A stretch of 64,000 nucleotides of DNA from Malania oleifera (taxonomy: Eukaryota; Streptophyta; Magnoliopsida; Santalales; Ximeniaceae): assembly GCF_029873635.1 (NCBI RefSeq), contig NC_080421.1:2232001-2296000 (forward strand), in the 5' to 3' direction. Positions 46,701 through 58,953 of the stretch are shown one piece after another. Position 1 is the first letter of the stretch, and every line of letters begins with the position of its first letter. The notes beneath the pieces are model-generated. The model saw only the letters and a program-made list of their open reading frames with translations, had not been told where the DNA came from and did not search any database. The translations under genes were made by a program, and so were the position numbers.

Positions 46701-49638
46701 TGTCATTATCCTATCCCCATTGTGGTCACCTGCTCTGCACTGACATCTAATAGTCCAAATGCCTATCCTTCAACTTAATGCCCAAACTTTACTCCTCCAC
46801 ACCAACTAGCTCTTTCGCAGTTTCCACCCCTTTAGCTCGCTTCTTGTTGCATACATTGGAATAGTAATGAACTCATTGGATCGTCGTGACTCTAATGCAA
46901 GAGGTGTCCCTCTTGCATGCATGCATGCACCCAACTTACCACATCATATAAAATTTTCACACATAAATACGGTGGTGATAAGATGCAAATGAAACAAACT
47001 CGCCAAAGCTCGATTTTTTTTAGTGTAAGACCAAGCAACCATAAGTCAATTTCATAGTGAAACCAAGTTATGATAATTCAATTTCATTTTCCAAGCATGC
47101 ACACCTGATTTTGCAGCTAAAACAAATTATGTTCAATTTTACATTTTTTATTAATCACAAGTTGATTTTACTTCAGCACTTTTGATAAATTTTCACTGCA
47201 CTGTAGTACATTGTATGTTTTAAGAATACGACATAATATTTCAGGAAAACACTAAAAATTTCATAAATTTTTGATTTTTTTTTTTTTTTTGGATTATTCT
47301 AATAATCTTTTGAATTATGCATGATAAAGAAAACCTAAAAAAATAAAATTCAATAACTTTCAGAAATTAACATTATTACAACTTTTCTCGTATTTTTCTA
47401 CAACTTTTAAAAATTGCCAGAGTTTATTTTCTATTTTAATGAATTTTCATATTAAATAAAAAATTCAGAAGAAATCAAGGACTTAAAATTCAAGAGGTCA
47501 TCACGAGATATTTGCCTCTTAAAACTCATGCGAGGGTTATGCGAGAGCTATGCGAGAGCTTCCGTCTCACATTCTTCTCTTGGTCATGCAAAACTTATGG
47601 AATCATTCGGACCGAGATTTTGAGACACATCATTTTACGAAATAAAGGCCCCCAAAGCACTATGTTTAAATATTTTTTATTAGAATAATATAATTTTAGG
47701 GAACTTGAGTTAGCAACTAAGTTTAAAGTTAAAGTTGAATTATATTTATGGAAAACATTGTGAAGAGAATCAATAAGCTCCTCTTCATTTTGTTCCAACT
47801 CACAAAATCAAATGACACAATGCAGTTTGAGTGCCTCTCTCATGCTCTCAGCCTTTCACCCCAAACCCCACTGTCACTTTCTTTTTCATTATAATAACAT
47901 TTTGGTAACTGCCTGAAAGTGTGAGTTTAAACTAAATCCTTAATAGGATTGCCAAATGCCAAGAAAGCACAGGCTAAACTCCAAAGGCAATTAGACAAAC
48001 AACTGCTTCCATGCATTGGGAATGCAGCCCCCGACGGAAGAAGAGTGAAGAGGTCCAAACCCCAGGAGGCTATTGGCCATAATATGGGCCATGAGTTCAG
48101 TGGGCCCCCACTGACTTTCTCACAAAAAGACAGCACAAAGCCACAGACTACAGCCTTCTCGAATTTCGCTCCCAAAACCCCAAACCCCAGGCCCAAGCCC
48201 AAGACCAAGCCCATCCTTAGCATTTACTACTACTCTCAATGAATGCATTTTCGAGCAGAGGACCCCTGCGAATGGAGTTGCAGTGGGAATCAATGACTTT
48301 TTCCTCAGTCTTTTCCTCGCTGCCAAAACGCTCATGAGTAGTTTCTCGAGAAAAAAGTTTTCTCGAGGTAAAAGAAAACACATTCTAAATAAAGACTTTC
48401 TATATATAAAAGTCGTGGTCCTCCCAGAAAAGCAGTGAAATGAATGTTCGCACCTCGTGTTTTGATTTTTTGATCCCTCTCCAACAATCCAGCATATAAT
48501 TTGTGATTTAAATTTTAAACCAAAATTTAAAATTAAAAAAAAAAAAACCAAAATAAAGCAATAATAAATGCAGGATTAATGACTGAGATTTTAGGAATTT
48601 TAATTTCACATTGATACTAGATGATTTGAACTCATAAATTGAGAATATTGTATGTTTTTAATAATGTACAAAATCAATCTAAAACAAAATAAATTGAATT
48701 TTAAAAATGACAATAACAGTGAAAGATTCAAACTCAGATTTCAATTTTTTTTCCCGAAGTGGGTTGTCAGAAAATTAATGGAGGCATGGTTTCAGATTCA
48801 GAGATGCTGATGAATGATGATTGATGATTGATGATTGATGATGATGATGACTTACCTGACCAGAAGCAACCTTGAGCTGGTAATAGAAAAGCTCAAGAGG
48901 AGTGGAGGTGACATGAACTCCGAAAAACGTCGCCGGATTTCGGTACCAAATCCTCACCGTCGAATTCAGAGTCAGCATATCCGTCGCCACTCCAGTATCG
49001 TCCGTCCCCGCCTGTATATTCAACTTCTCGAACACTATGTTCTGCACACACAGATGTGTACAATTTTTAAAATAAAAAAGAGTTTAATTTATTTTTTAAA
49101 AAAAAATTGAAAGCCATTAAGCAAATCATTAGAACAGACTTGACCAGAGAAACTCGCTAACCTTGACGACGACCTTGGGCTCGTACGGCGTGCTAGCGGC
49201 CCAGAGAATCAACGAGAACGCCGTGAAGAGGACGACGAAGGAGAGAACGAAGCAGACGACGTAGAATCTGGCGGAGTGACCGGAGCTCAGATCATCGTCG
49301 TCGTCGTCGTCCGCGTCTTCGCCCTCGGTGCCGCGTGGGAGCTTTTTCCAGGGGGCGGAGATACGATGGTTCTTGAGGGAGGCAGAAAATCGGGAGGTGG
49401 AGGACTCGCGGGAGTGGTGGACGGGGGAGCTGCGGTAGAGGTTGAACTGGCCGGTGGCGGTGCCGCCGCTGTAGTTGTACTGGTGGGCGGGGGACCCGAC
49501 GGGGCTCCACCCGTACGACATCTTCTCGACGTCGTGCTGCGACGGGCTCTGCACGTAGTATAGCGGCCGCCGGGGGGACCGCGGCGGCGAGGACGCCGCG
49601 TCTAGACTCGTCACTTCCGAGTCTGACTTCGCGTGCAT
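43743..49638 (-). CDS. LEA-2 / hydroxyproline-rich glycoprotein-family membrane protein, three exons
   Basis: Exons on minus: 49638-49162, 49041-48856, 44030-43743, all GT-AG and phase 0; 951 nt, 316 residues. The chosen Met begins MHAKSDSEVTSLDAASSPPR, the conserved start of this family; an in-frame Met seven codons earlier (49659) is an alternative. Residues 1-115 are a Ser/Pro-rich cytosolic tail with SPRRPLYYVQSPSQHDVEKM and an Asp run encoded by a GAC/GAT repeat (49288-49315). A single membrane anchor follows (FYVVCFVLSFVVLFTAFSLILW). Exons 2 and 3 encode a LEA-2/NDR1-HIN1-like outer domain (DMLTLNSTVRIWYRNPATFF, FGVHVTSTPLELFYYQLKVA). Exact function unknown. Intron 2 is unusually long (4825 bp). 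Confidence 0.9.
44262..48178. repeat. Segmental duplication inside intron 2 of the LEA-2 gene
   Basis: 44262-44335 plus 45005-45145 correspond in order to 47813-47915 plus 48040-48178. Both contain CACCCTAAACCC/CACCCCAAACCCC and TGAGTTCAGTGxGCCCCCAC then CTGACTTTCTCA. Between the halves copy 1 has ~660 bp and copy 2 ~125 bp of unrelated sequence. The interval 45150-47810 is AT-rich with nothing recognised. Confidence 0.65.
44335..45000. mobile_element. Possible hAT-like or other insertion in the intron
   Basis: Begins GGGTGCCAAA followed by repeated GGGTCGAGTCGTAAAC motifs, a style seen at the ends of plant hAT elements, and is absent from the duplicate copy at 47.8-48.2 kb. No matching inverted terminus or target duplication found, so weak. 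Confidence 0.25.
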
Positions 49639-49659
49639 TGTCGTTCCCGGCAACGGCAT

Positions 49660-52620
49660 GCCCGATCGGCGGTGGCTTGTATTTTGATATCGGTTTTGGA
49701 AACGGGAATCTTCGCCGGAGAAGGAGAGAGAGTGGCGTTCGGGGTTTTGAATCCCGATAACGCGGTTTAAGTATTAACGTTGGGATGTGATGGTTGCTAC
49801 TTGCTAAAATGTTCCATGTGCGTACTGTTCACGCCTTTTTCTTGCCCTCGTTGTGTCTCTATGATGACGAATTTAAATAAATAAATTATGCAAATGGGAT
49901 ATTTATTTACTATTTAAATGTGTTATTTTAGGAAATGTATTTTGGAAAAAAAAAGTTAATTTTGTTAATAAGCTAATAATTACTTTAAACGTGCAAGTTA
50001 TTTATTTTCATTTTATATTAGATATCATTTTCTTGTGCAAGTTATTATATGCACATAAAAGAAACCTACAAAAGATTTTTTAGCCTCCAAAAACTCAATA
50101 TTATATTTTTTTGAAAAATTTTAATCAAAAATAAAAATTTTCAACTCATAAAATTTCTATAAAAATTAATAAATTTAAATTTAATATAATAAACATGATT
50201 TTATTAAAAGTAACATTAAATCAATTATCGATTATTTGATTTTCTCGGAACCTATCAGTATATAAATGAAATATAATTTTTTATAATCAATTTAGCAAAT
50301 TCATTATCTACATATTCTTGTATAAATTTCTAAAATATCAATTAACATCATATTTGTTAAATCTTTTTTGAATCCCTCCAAAAATTCAATGCTAATAAAT
50401 GACAATTTCCAATTAAGAAATAAAAATTTGAACCACTAATAAAATATTTTCTATAAAACTAGATAAATAATAATTGAATTGAATATAAAGAACACAATTT
50501 TATTTATAGTAACATTAAATTATGTGCCCATTACTTCATTATTTATTCTCAGTCAATCCACAATCTTATTAATAGTAAAGTAACATTAAATCATGCTTTT
50601 ATTGTTTGATTTTCTCAAAGCCTATCTACAAGCACAATAAAAGTTATGATGTATTATACATGCATCAAATTCATCCTCACCAAATTCCCGAAATATATTT
50701 TTCTATAATTTGCAAAAATTAATTATAATTTTTGAATAACTTATTATAGTAATGAAAACTATAATTCACGAAAAAAAAAAGTTTTAAAATAATCAAATGG
50801 TAATTAACATCATATAAATTAAAACTAATTATAAAAATATAATTATTTATGCTGTTAATTTTCTGTTTCTATTATCATTTTTCAATTGTTTGCCATAAAA
50901 TTGAGAGTTGAAAACAAGATTTTATGGTTTTCAATTGTTTGGCAACTTGTTTTCAAAAATTTTCATATCCAGAAATACTTTTTTTGGATTAAATTATTTA
51001 TTTTTTTATAGATTTAAATTAAAATAAAAAGTAAATAATCATGTGAATTTAAATATAATTAAAATAAAAAATGCATAAATTTCAAAAAATAGCTATAAAG
51101 TCAATGACAAAATACTTTTAATATCTTTTAATCATCATGTCCAATAAAATTTTTATTATAAAGTAAAATAGGAAAGTAGAACAATTAAGTAAAATAATTA
51201 TAATAAATTTTATTTTTATTATAATAATTTTTAAAAATGTATTATTTATAACTTTATTATTTTAATCATATTTTTATAATATTATTTAATTTAAAGATAA
51301 AAATGAGTATTTTTTAAATTTAATTTGTAATTCATATAAGCTTTACAAATATTAACCAAACAAGTTATTGGTTTCTATTATTTAGTTTGTATTTCTGATT
51401 TTTAGTTTACATTTCTCAAATTTTTAACAGTGATACAAAATAACCCTTAAAATAATCCCAAAAGTCTAACTAATTAATTAATGCAATTATCTAAATTTAA
51501 TTTTAAGTTTAAAAGCCAAATGCAACAATAATCTAAAAATAACATTCATAATTTGAAAATAATTTCTTTATGTTAAAAACCAATGATATCTTTTACATTA
51601 CACGAATTTTGACTAATTATATTTATTTATTTAATTAGTTAATCATTGCAAAATGGCATAACATAGGGTTAGTCTACCTTTGGGTCAACATTAAGGGAAC
51701 AAATAAACAATTTAATGATTGAACCTATTGGGCCTATGGACTGCCTTTCAACCTTTAATCAATTTTACGTTTCCTAAAATGGAATCAAAATATTCGGGTG
51801 AAATTATTTCATTCTAATAGTTGAAAAGTTTAAACTTATTAATTAAAATTATGATAAATTTATGTTCTGGGATAGATTCATTTTTTTTTTTATCCATTCA
51901 AAAAACTTGTATTTTTAGAAATGCATCCCGATGCATCACCATTATTTATTTAATGGGCCCCACTAAATAGATAGTAATGTAATAAACGACAAGTAGGGTT
52001 GGTTAAATTGATTTGATTACTTTTTTTTATCCATTTTAACATGTTTAAAAGGATTTATATAACTGATCCCACTTAGTGGAACTAAGACTTGGTTTTGTTG
52101 TTGTTATTGTAGTTGTATGCTAACATATTTAAGTGTTTTTTTTTTTTTTTTTTTTGTATAGTATTATAAATATAAAATAAATATAAAAAAACCAAAAAAA
52201 AAAAACAAGTGAATTTTCTTTTCTTTTTTTTTTTTTGTCAATTGAAAGTCCAACTAGACCTAAGCTGAACAATGAGAGATGGTCCGCCTCCCAACCCATA
52301 TCCCCTTCAACCCTCCTTAGGGTTTGGACCTAAGCTCCTTCAATATGAAAGTTTCAAATTTTAACTATCAAGATGTTGCTAGGTAGAAATAAAACAAGTG
52401 AAATTTATGTTAAATAACAATCCATACATGTATCACCTCATTCCAACACGTGAAACTAAACATATATATAGAAGTCTTCTAATAATTCAATCAATCCCAT
52501 TAAACATTATAATTCAACTCAATGGGTCCTACAAATGCGTAACATAACGGTAATTGACTTGTACAAATTATTAAATTTATAAGCTAAAAACTCTAAACCT
52601 TCAAAAATTTCTTGGTCTTG
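49660..52620. other. AT-rich spacer upstream of the LEA-2 gene
   Basis: Promoter and 5' UTR of the minus-strand gene should start here (GA-rich leader near 49720-49735). Beyond ~49850 very AT-rich with homopolymer runs; no gene or element supported. Confidence 0.55.
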
Positions 52621-55004
52621 TTATAACCACCAATCAAAACAAATAGTCAAATGACTCAAACAATAAGAGAGAGAGAGAGAGAGAGAGACTCTGATGTCGA
52701 GAAGAGTGGTGGAGCTTTGTGGTGGGGGTAGGGACTGAGAAGAGAAGGAGGAAGGGGCGGAGGCGGAGTGAGACTGGAGAGAGCGGGGGGAGAAGTGGGG
52801 ATTTCTTTCTTCTCTTGTTTTTTGTTTCCTTTCTGGTCTTTCCTCTTCTTTTTTCCTCCGAGACGACTGGAGAGTGCGACGGAAGGAAAGGAGAAGGGTG
52901 AGAATTGAAGGCGTAAGGGGATATCCGAGATGAGAGAGAGAGGGAAGAGAAAAGGAACAAAAGGTTACTGAGGCAAACAAACAATCTAACAATCATATTC
53001 AACACGCCAAAATTTATAGTTATTTAGTCTTACACAGTATTTATTAATTTTCAAAACTCTCTACTTTCTTAATATCAATAATATGGTTTTTGACACTCGA
53101 ACTCTTAATACAGTATGACTTGATTTCAATGACAAACAATATGAGGGAACTTGAACCTAATTAATACAAGTAGCAAATAAGTAAAGAGATCAATTCTCAT
53201 AAAAATAATAATTAATGATGGGGACAATAAAAGATGATCATAAATACTAGATTTTGTAATAATAATAATAATAATAATGCTAATTAACTGTGAGAATGAC
53301 TGTTCAAATGGTTAAATGTAATAAATATATTTAATAAATAAATTTCTTTCATTTTAATGTAAAGAAGGTAGAAAATTCTTGAAGGCAAAAAAAAAATTAT
53401 GTGAAATGGATTGATAAGCAAAATAGATGTACTAAACAATAATCACAAATTTGAATTGGAAGCTATTTAGGTTTCACATTAAAGAAAATAATGGACTCAA
53501 TAAAATGGGAAATCCTAATATAATGAGGAAACAATAACAAATGTTTTTTTTTTTACATAATCTATCAAAAAATAATGAGATAATAAGTTTATTAAAAATT
53601 TTCGTTGATCATGATGTCCATGTGTATAACTCATTATCGATGTCAGATTCTATCTATGAGTGTTGACGAAGAGGGATTGATGGTCCCCAAAACGAGAAAG
53701 AAAAAGCGTTTTGGTGAACAGTGACAAAAATATTTAAAAATAGACTCTGAACCTTTTGTTACCATTTTAAACTGTTCTAAATCACTTGATGCAATCAAAA
53801 TTGATAGAAAAAAAAAAATACTAGAAAAGAAAAAGCTTTGGAACAAACAAAACAGGCAAAAGGTTTAACTTCGACTCTTCGAGTTGCCTTTCCTTTAAAA
53901 TCAAAATTTCAACTTGTCAAACTTTTTCTTAGTACTTTGAACCACTTCGAGTCACACGGTGCAATCAGATTTGACAAAAAGTGAACAAAAAATGTCTAAA
54001 ATGATAGAGATTTTATCTCAATTTGCGCACATAAGATCAAAATCACTATCAAATCCCCCTTAAAGTTATGGACCATCCCAAAGCCCCCACCGGAATGATA
54101 TTCAAAAAAATGGACATAAAACCCAGTGTTGGAAAAAAAAATGTAAAAAAAAATAAAAAGGTTAAAAAAAAGAAAAAGAAAAGGAAAGGGAAAAGAGAAA
54201 GAAGAAGCAAAAAAAGTTTGCATTAGCTCCATTTTGGGGCAATTGGGTTCAAAAAAATGTCATTGACACTCATGCTAATCAATCAATAACTAGAGAGTGG
54301 TTTTAAAAAAATAAAATAAATGTATAAATACAAACCATGGAAGAAAAAACACTACATTAAATTCAAACAACATCTTCCTTATTTCATGGATAATAATATA
54401 TATAATCATAGTTTGGTCATCAAGTTATATGAATGGTAATTTTGTTTTTTTTTTTTTAAATATTGTAAACTAGATTAGCATGTTTAATTTGAATATAGAT
54501 TAATTGTACGCATTTAATGATTAATTTGATAAATACTAAAGTTATTTTCATTCCTTAATATTAGATATTGTTTGGACGATATAAATGAGTGACCTCTTTT
54601 TTTTTTTTCGCGAATAATATAATCATAGGTCATCTTCAATGCTTATAGTGTTTTACCTTTTTCTTTGAAATATTTTTTAAGGACATTTTTGGGTATAGTA
54701 GCTGATGAAGGTTTTATTTTACCTACTATCCTAAGCATTTCTCTCAAAATGAACTCAACTGCAAAATTATGAAGCATTAGTCATGATTTACACCTACCCT
54801 GAAATAAAATGATTTCATAATATTTGTAAATTAACAATATCAAGTATTTTCTTAACATTAAGTAGCAAAAACTCATCCACTATTTGTAGAAGAATAATAA
54901 CAACTCTTTTCTTAATTACTATTGACCTTTGCAAATCATTCATAATTTCGGCAAAGAAAACCGATGTCTAACCCATCGACTTAAAATGATACACACATAG
55001 GTAT
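52621..55004. other. Spacer with GA microsatellite, duplicated at 59.6-61.7 kb
   Basis: A GA run at 52666-52687 begins a purine-rich block to ~52950; ORFs there are low-complexity. An ATA run lies at 53258-53278. From about 52740 to 57785 the sequence recurs in degraded form at 59.6-64.0 kb. No gene recognised. Confidence 0.55.
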
Positions 55005-55343
55005 TGTAACGACCTGCTTATTAAATTAATTTTTTTTCCACTGTAATAATTATCATAATGCTGGATACAGCCCATAACATTATGCCTAAGCAGCGAGAAA
55101 GGGCATAATCTATAAATTAAAAACTTTAAACCATCCATACAGAATACAGAGTTCTGAAATGTTTGCAATATATAACAACATAACTATATTCCCCCAAAAA
55201 AAAATTGCCTCAACTAGCTAGTGGCGTAATTAAACCACAAAAAAATGCCCCAAAAATGATGACTCACTCTCTTCAGGGCAACACTAACTGAAGTCCTTCT
55301 ATTTGCGGAAGGCCTTGATCTTGGTAACCTTTAACTGGATCAC

Positions 55344-56499
55344 CTTGAAAAATAATATCACACACTGGGGAGAGATGAAAGCCCACACGGCATCAAAGTA
55401 GAGATAAAATATGCTATTATTATTACTAGTGTGTGGCAAATGATCTACTACATATTCATGGAAAATCTGTTTCATATAAAAACATGAATAACTTTGTTTT
55501 ACAACAAAGTACAGTACAATAATAAAACACACGACCCCTTTTCCTATTCTGCTTAACATATGTATTATGTATTATAATTCAAAATACTTCTAGTGTAAAT
55601 AAGTAAGATCCCCTGTTTCTGGGTAAAATCAATTACGTAAAAAAGTAATAATTTAGTAACTAAAACTGTCCCTGTGGCTTTATCTGGGTCATGAACCATG
55701 CCCCTCATTTGACGGAGGTTGTGTTTGTGCCCGTAAATAAAAGCTGGGATGATTTACTTGACTGGCCAATCAAGAATAAATCTACTAAAACTTCACAGTC
55801 GAAAACCTGCCAACCTCAACCCATATCTGGATGGGGGGAGAGGCCTAAACCTCTCGAAAGGGCCCTAAGGTGGGTGAATTTACCACTATATTGAATTAGG
55901 TGATTGCAACTCAAATAAAAAGTAACATAGGAACTCATAAAGTAAACCATTTAGTTATCTTGTAGCCCCCAACGGGCCTCTTACCCGTGGCTTGTTAAGC
56001 TGCAAGTCCAACAGGTCTGATATATATAAATATATTCTAAAACATAAACTTACTGATTTTACTATGATTTCTGGAAAGTAAAATAACGTTAAAAATTATA
56101 ATAACCATGATACTGACCCATAACATACTAAATCTGGAGTAATCATAACAGGAGGGCTTGCATATTCGTATACTATATAGAATTCGTTTATAATCATGGT
56201 ACTAAAATTTGGTTAAAACTAGCAGGTGGGGTGGGGTAAACTGGAAATCAACATAATCATAGTACGTAAATCCGGTTAAAGTAATTTTATTTTAAAATCA
56301 TGGGTACTGATATTGTCATAACAAAATCATGTTTGAAAAATTGCATTCGTTAAAACTATCCCCGTTACTACCATACATAATCACAAAAGCCACCACACAC
56401 AACCCACCCAACACCATACTAAAAATCCATAATTTTTGGAAATTAAATATGCTTGTATAATATTTAGAAAAATTCCTAGCATAAGCATATTTCCCTTAC
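55344..56499 (-). other. Predicted intron inside the solo LTR
   Basis: Minus-strand donor TTTAAG|GTAAGG at 56499; acceptor TTTTTCAAG ends at 55344. The CTCAC module is degraded here (TCATCTCTCC). 1156 bp. Prediction only. Confidence 0.35.
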
Positions 56500-57051
56500 C
56501 TTAAATTCTGAAAAAGCCCTACGGTACTTTAGCTGTACCCAACAGGGCTCATACAAATAACCTTGAAACAAACATATGTCAGGAAAATTTTTAAACATCA
56601 GGCATTTTCTTCCTTGTATCAATTCTATTATAAACTACTAGGGAAGTCAAAAAATTGAAATAAAAAAAAATATATATCTATGTTATATATAATAAAAGTC
56701 CTTTTACCCTAAAATTGGGCCTCCAGTTTCTCGGGGCGTTGATTTCCAACTCTGAATCCCCCCGACGATCCGCTCCGGTAGATGCGGTGGAGAAGAAGAA
56801 CTTCAAGCCAAGGAGCGGTCTCGTGGTAGCTTCGGATGGTCGAAATCGGCGATTAGGGGGGGCAGAAAATGATGTAGAGAGAAAGAAGAAGGGAGGAGAA
56901 AAAAGTAGGAAGGAGAGGAGAGAGAGAGGGACAGGAGGTGGAGAGATGGGGAGACGACGGCGAGAGAGAGACGAGAAGACGACAGGGGGAGAGCCGAGGG
57001 ATTGGAGAACGGCGAGGAGAAATGAGAGAAGAATTAATCCCGGTTTTCCGC

Positions 57052-57290
57052 TTCTTTTTATTATACCAGACTCGGTCGACGGAGCTCTTCACAAATTCAT
57101 CGACGAGACCCCCTGTTGTTCGTCGACGAAATTTTCAGGCGGTGTGCGTGCCTCGGAAAAACCCCTTTTTTCTCAATTATTTTCTCGTTGACGAAAAACT
57201 TGTGTTCGTCAGCGAAGCTGGGCCAATTTTCCTAGATTTATGGATTATTAATATTTATCTCCAAAAAGTTAATGCATCGACGAAAGTCTA
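57052..57290 (-). promoter_or_regulatory. Dyad array of the solo LTR
   Basis: Five to six TTCGTCGACGAAA, CATCGACGAG and CTCGTTGACGAAA motifs between the LTR 5' end and the TATA-like sequence. Confidence 0.55.
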
Positions 57291-57377
57291 CAGCTTCTTT
57301 CTTCTGTTTTGGTTGGGTTCTATTTTCTCTCCCTCTTTATATATTTAAAATGTTGTTAATTATTCGGGGGGCATACA

Positions 57378-58953
57378 GTATGAATATTGAATTTCAAATT
57401 AGCACTCTAAGGTTGTTACTTACGGATGCTAATGGTTGATTGTCTAGTGGAGTAATAACGGCCCACTCACGTGATAAAAAATCTCCTTACATTAAATGTG
57501 AAAAGAAACTAAACGGGTAGCAAGTCTTTTAGAATTCACTACTCCAACACACTGTCACACAAGATCAAGACCTAATGTTTCCTAATTTGTAAATAAAAAT
57601 CTCGGTCACCATTTTGGAAAATTTAAAAAACAAAAAAAAAATAGAGAAGGAAAAATCCAAAATTGAGGAGGAGAAAATGCAATGCAATGAAAAAATCTGT
57701 GGTTTTTTTTTTATTAGTTTTTTTTTTTTATTAGAGTTCTAAGTAGTTATGTCGAAACTTACATTATAGTAAGGTGTGATTTTTAAAAAATGATATACAT
57801 TAATTTTATTGTTAAAAAATTAAAAAGAAGTAATACGAGTTTCACAACTCCCACTGATTACCGTCCCGTAATAAGCCAAACAGTTGAGAGCTATAGTAAA
57901 ATTAAAAGGCATTACACCTATTTACATAAGAATCAAAAATGCAGGGGGAAAGGAAAAAGTACAACACATGGTTGCTATAAAGGCAAAAGTTAGGACCAAA
58001 TTTCCAAAGATACATAATCTATTATGAGGGTTGTTGTCGTTAATCATATATGTCAAAACTTTGAGCTACGTTTCACAGGTAATACACACGTTCGAGAGAA
58101 AACACATGTTTTCGGTGGGATTATTATATTAATTAAATTAAGATGCCAAATTTAGTAATTTAGTAAATAAATTACCATTTGGGAAACTAAAAGTTAATCC
58201 TCTCTTCTTCTTCTTTTTTTAACTTTACATTTAACCTGTTGAATCCATGCACACGTCCCTTTAAATGAATAATATTTTACTATTCAACTCAAAAGTCCTC
58301 ACTTGGAATGGGCCTTTGCAGCCTTCTTTAGTTACAACACCCAAAAAAAAAATATATAAATATATATAATTCAAGATGGATTCACAAAGCGTACCTCTAA
58401 AAGTTTGTTTGATTTGACCTAACTCTATTAGAATTCAATTTGGAAACTCAAAATTATTAGTTGGGAGCCTTACCATAATATTTACAAAAACTAATCCAAA
58501 TGAAAATGACATATACAACTCCTAAAAGAAGGTGATGTGTTCAAATTCATATTTCTATTCATGAGTCAAAATCAACACATCAAGTTTTACATCAAACTTG
58601 ATAACCCTGGGCAAACTTGACACGGACTTTAAGCAAATTACATTTCAATTTATCATTGTCCCCCAAAAAACGATCAAGGCCAAGTAAAAAATGACCAAAA
58701 AAATAAAAAAAGCTTTTAAAACCATTGGGTTTCTTCAAATTCAACTTTCTAATTGGGAGGTTTGAAATCACAATTGGTTGGATCAGACATTTTTTGCTTA
58801 AAATTTTTGAGTTCGATCGGAAAGTTGGAATATTTTAGCTCATCCATTCATTCCTAATTTAGTCCAAAACTATTCAAATTCAAAATTAAAAAAAAAAAAT
58901 CAAAAGATTGTTTAACATTCAATTGCCCAAATTCTCAGCCATCTCAAACAATT
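57378..58953. other. Spacer downstream of the cpSRP43 fragment
   Basis: AT-rich. Should hold the 3' UTR of the minus-strand gene at 58954. No other feature supported. Confidence 0.55.

Larger units (their letters stand above)
55005..57377 (-). repeat. Solo LTR, 2.4 kb, chromovirus-like
   Basis: Plus-strand left end TGTAACGACCTG with GGTAT before it (55000-55004). At the right end the canonical form is preserved only in the second copy at ~63639 (GTCACTACA then GGTAT); here it is altered to GGCATACA then GTAT. Has dyads (57070-57290), a TATA-like TATAATAAAAA on minus (~57052-57064), purine-rich (minus CT-rich) leader, and predicted splice sites. Confidence 0.75.

Noticed and set aside
49276-49563. 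95-codon plus-strand ORF
   Set aside because: Antisense shadow of exon 1 of the LEA-2 gene.
52621-53005. Two 123-codon minus-strand ORFs
   Set aside because: Ser/Arg/Lys low complexity from a purine-rich block; frames overlap and are not kept in the second copy.
56715-57348. 158- and 136-codon plus-strand ORFs
   Set aside because: Antisense to a solo LTR leader and dyad array; GA-rich repeat translation.
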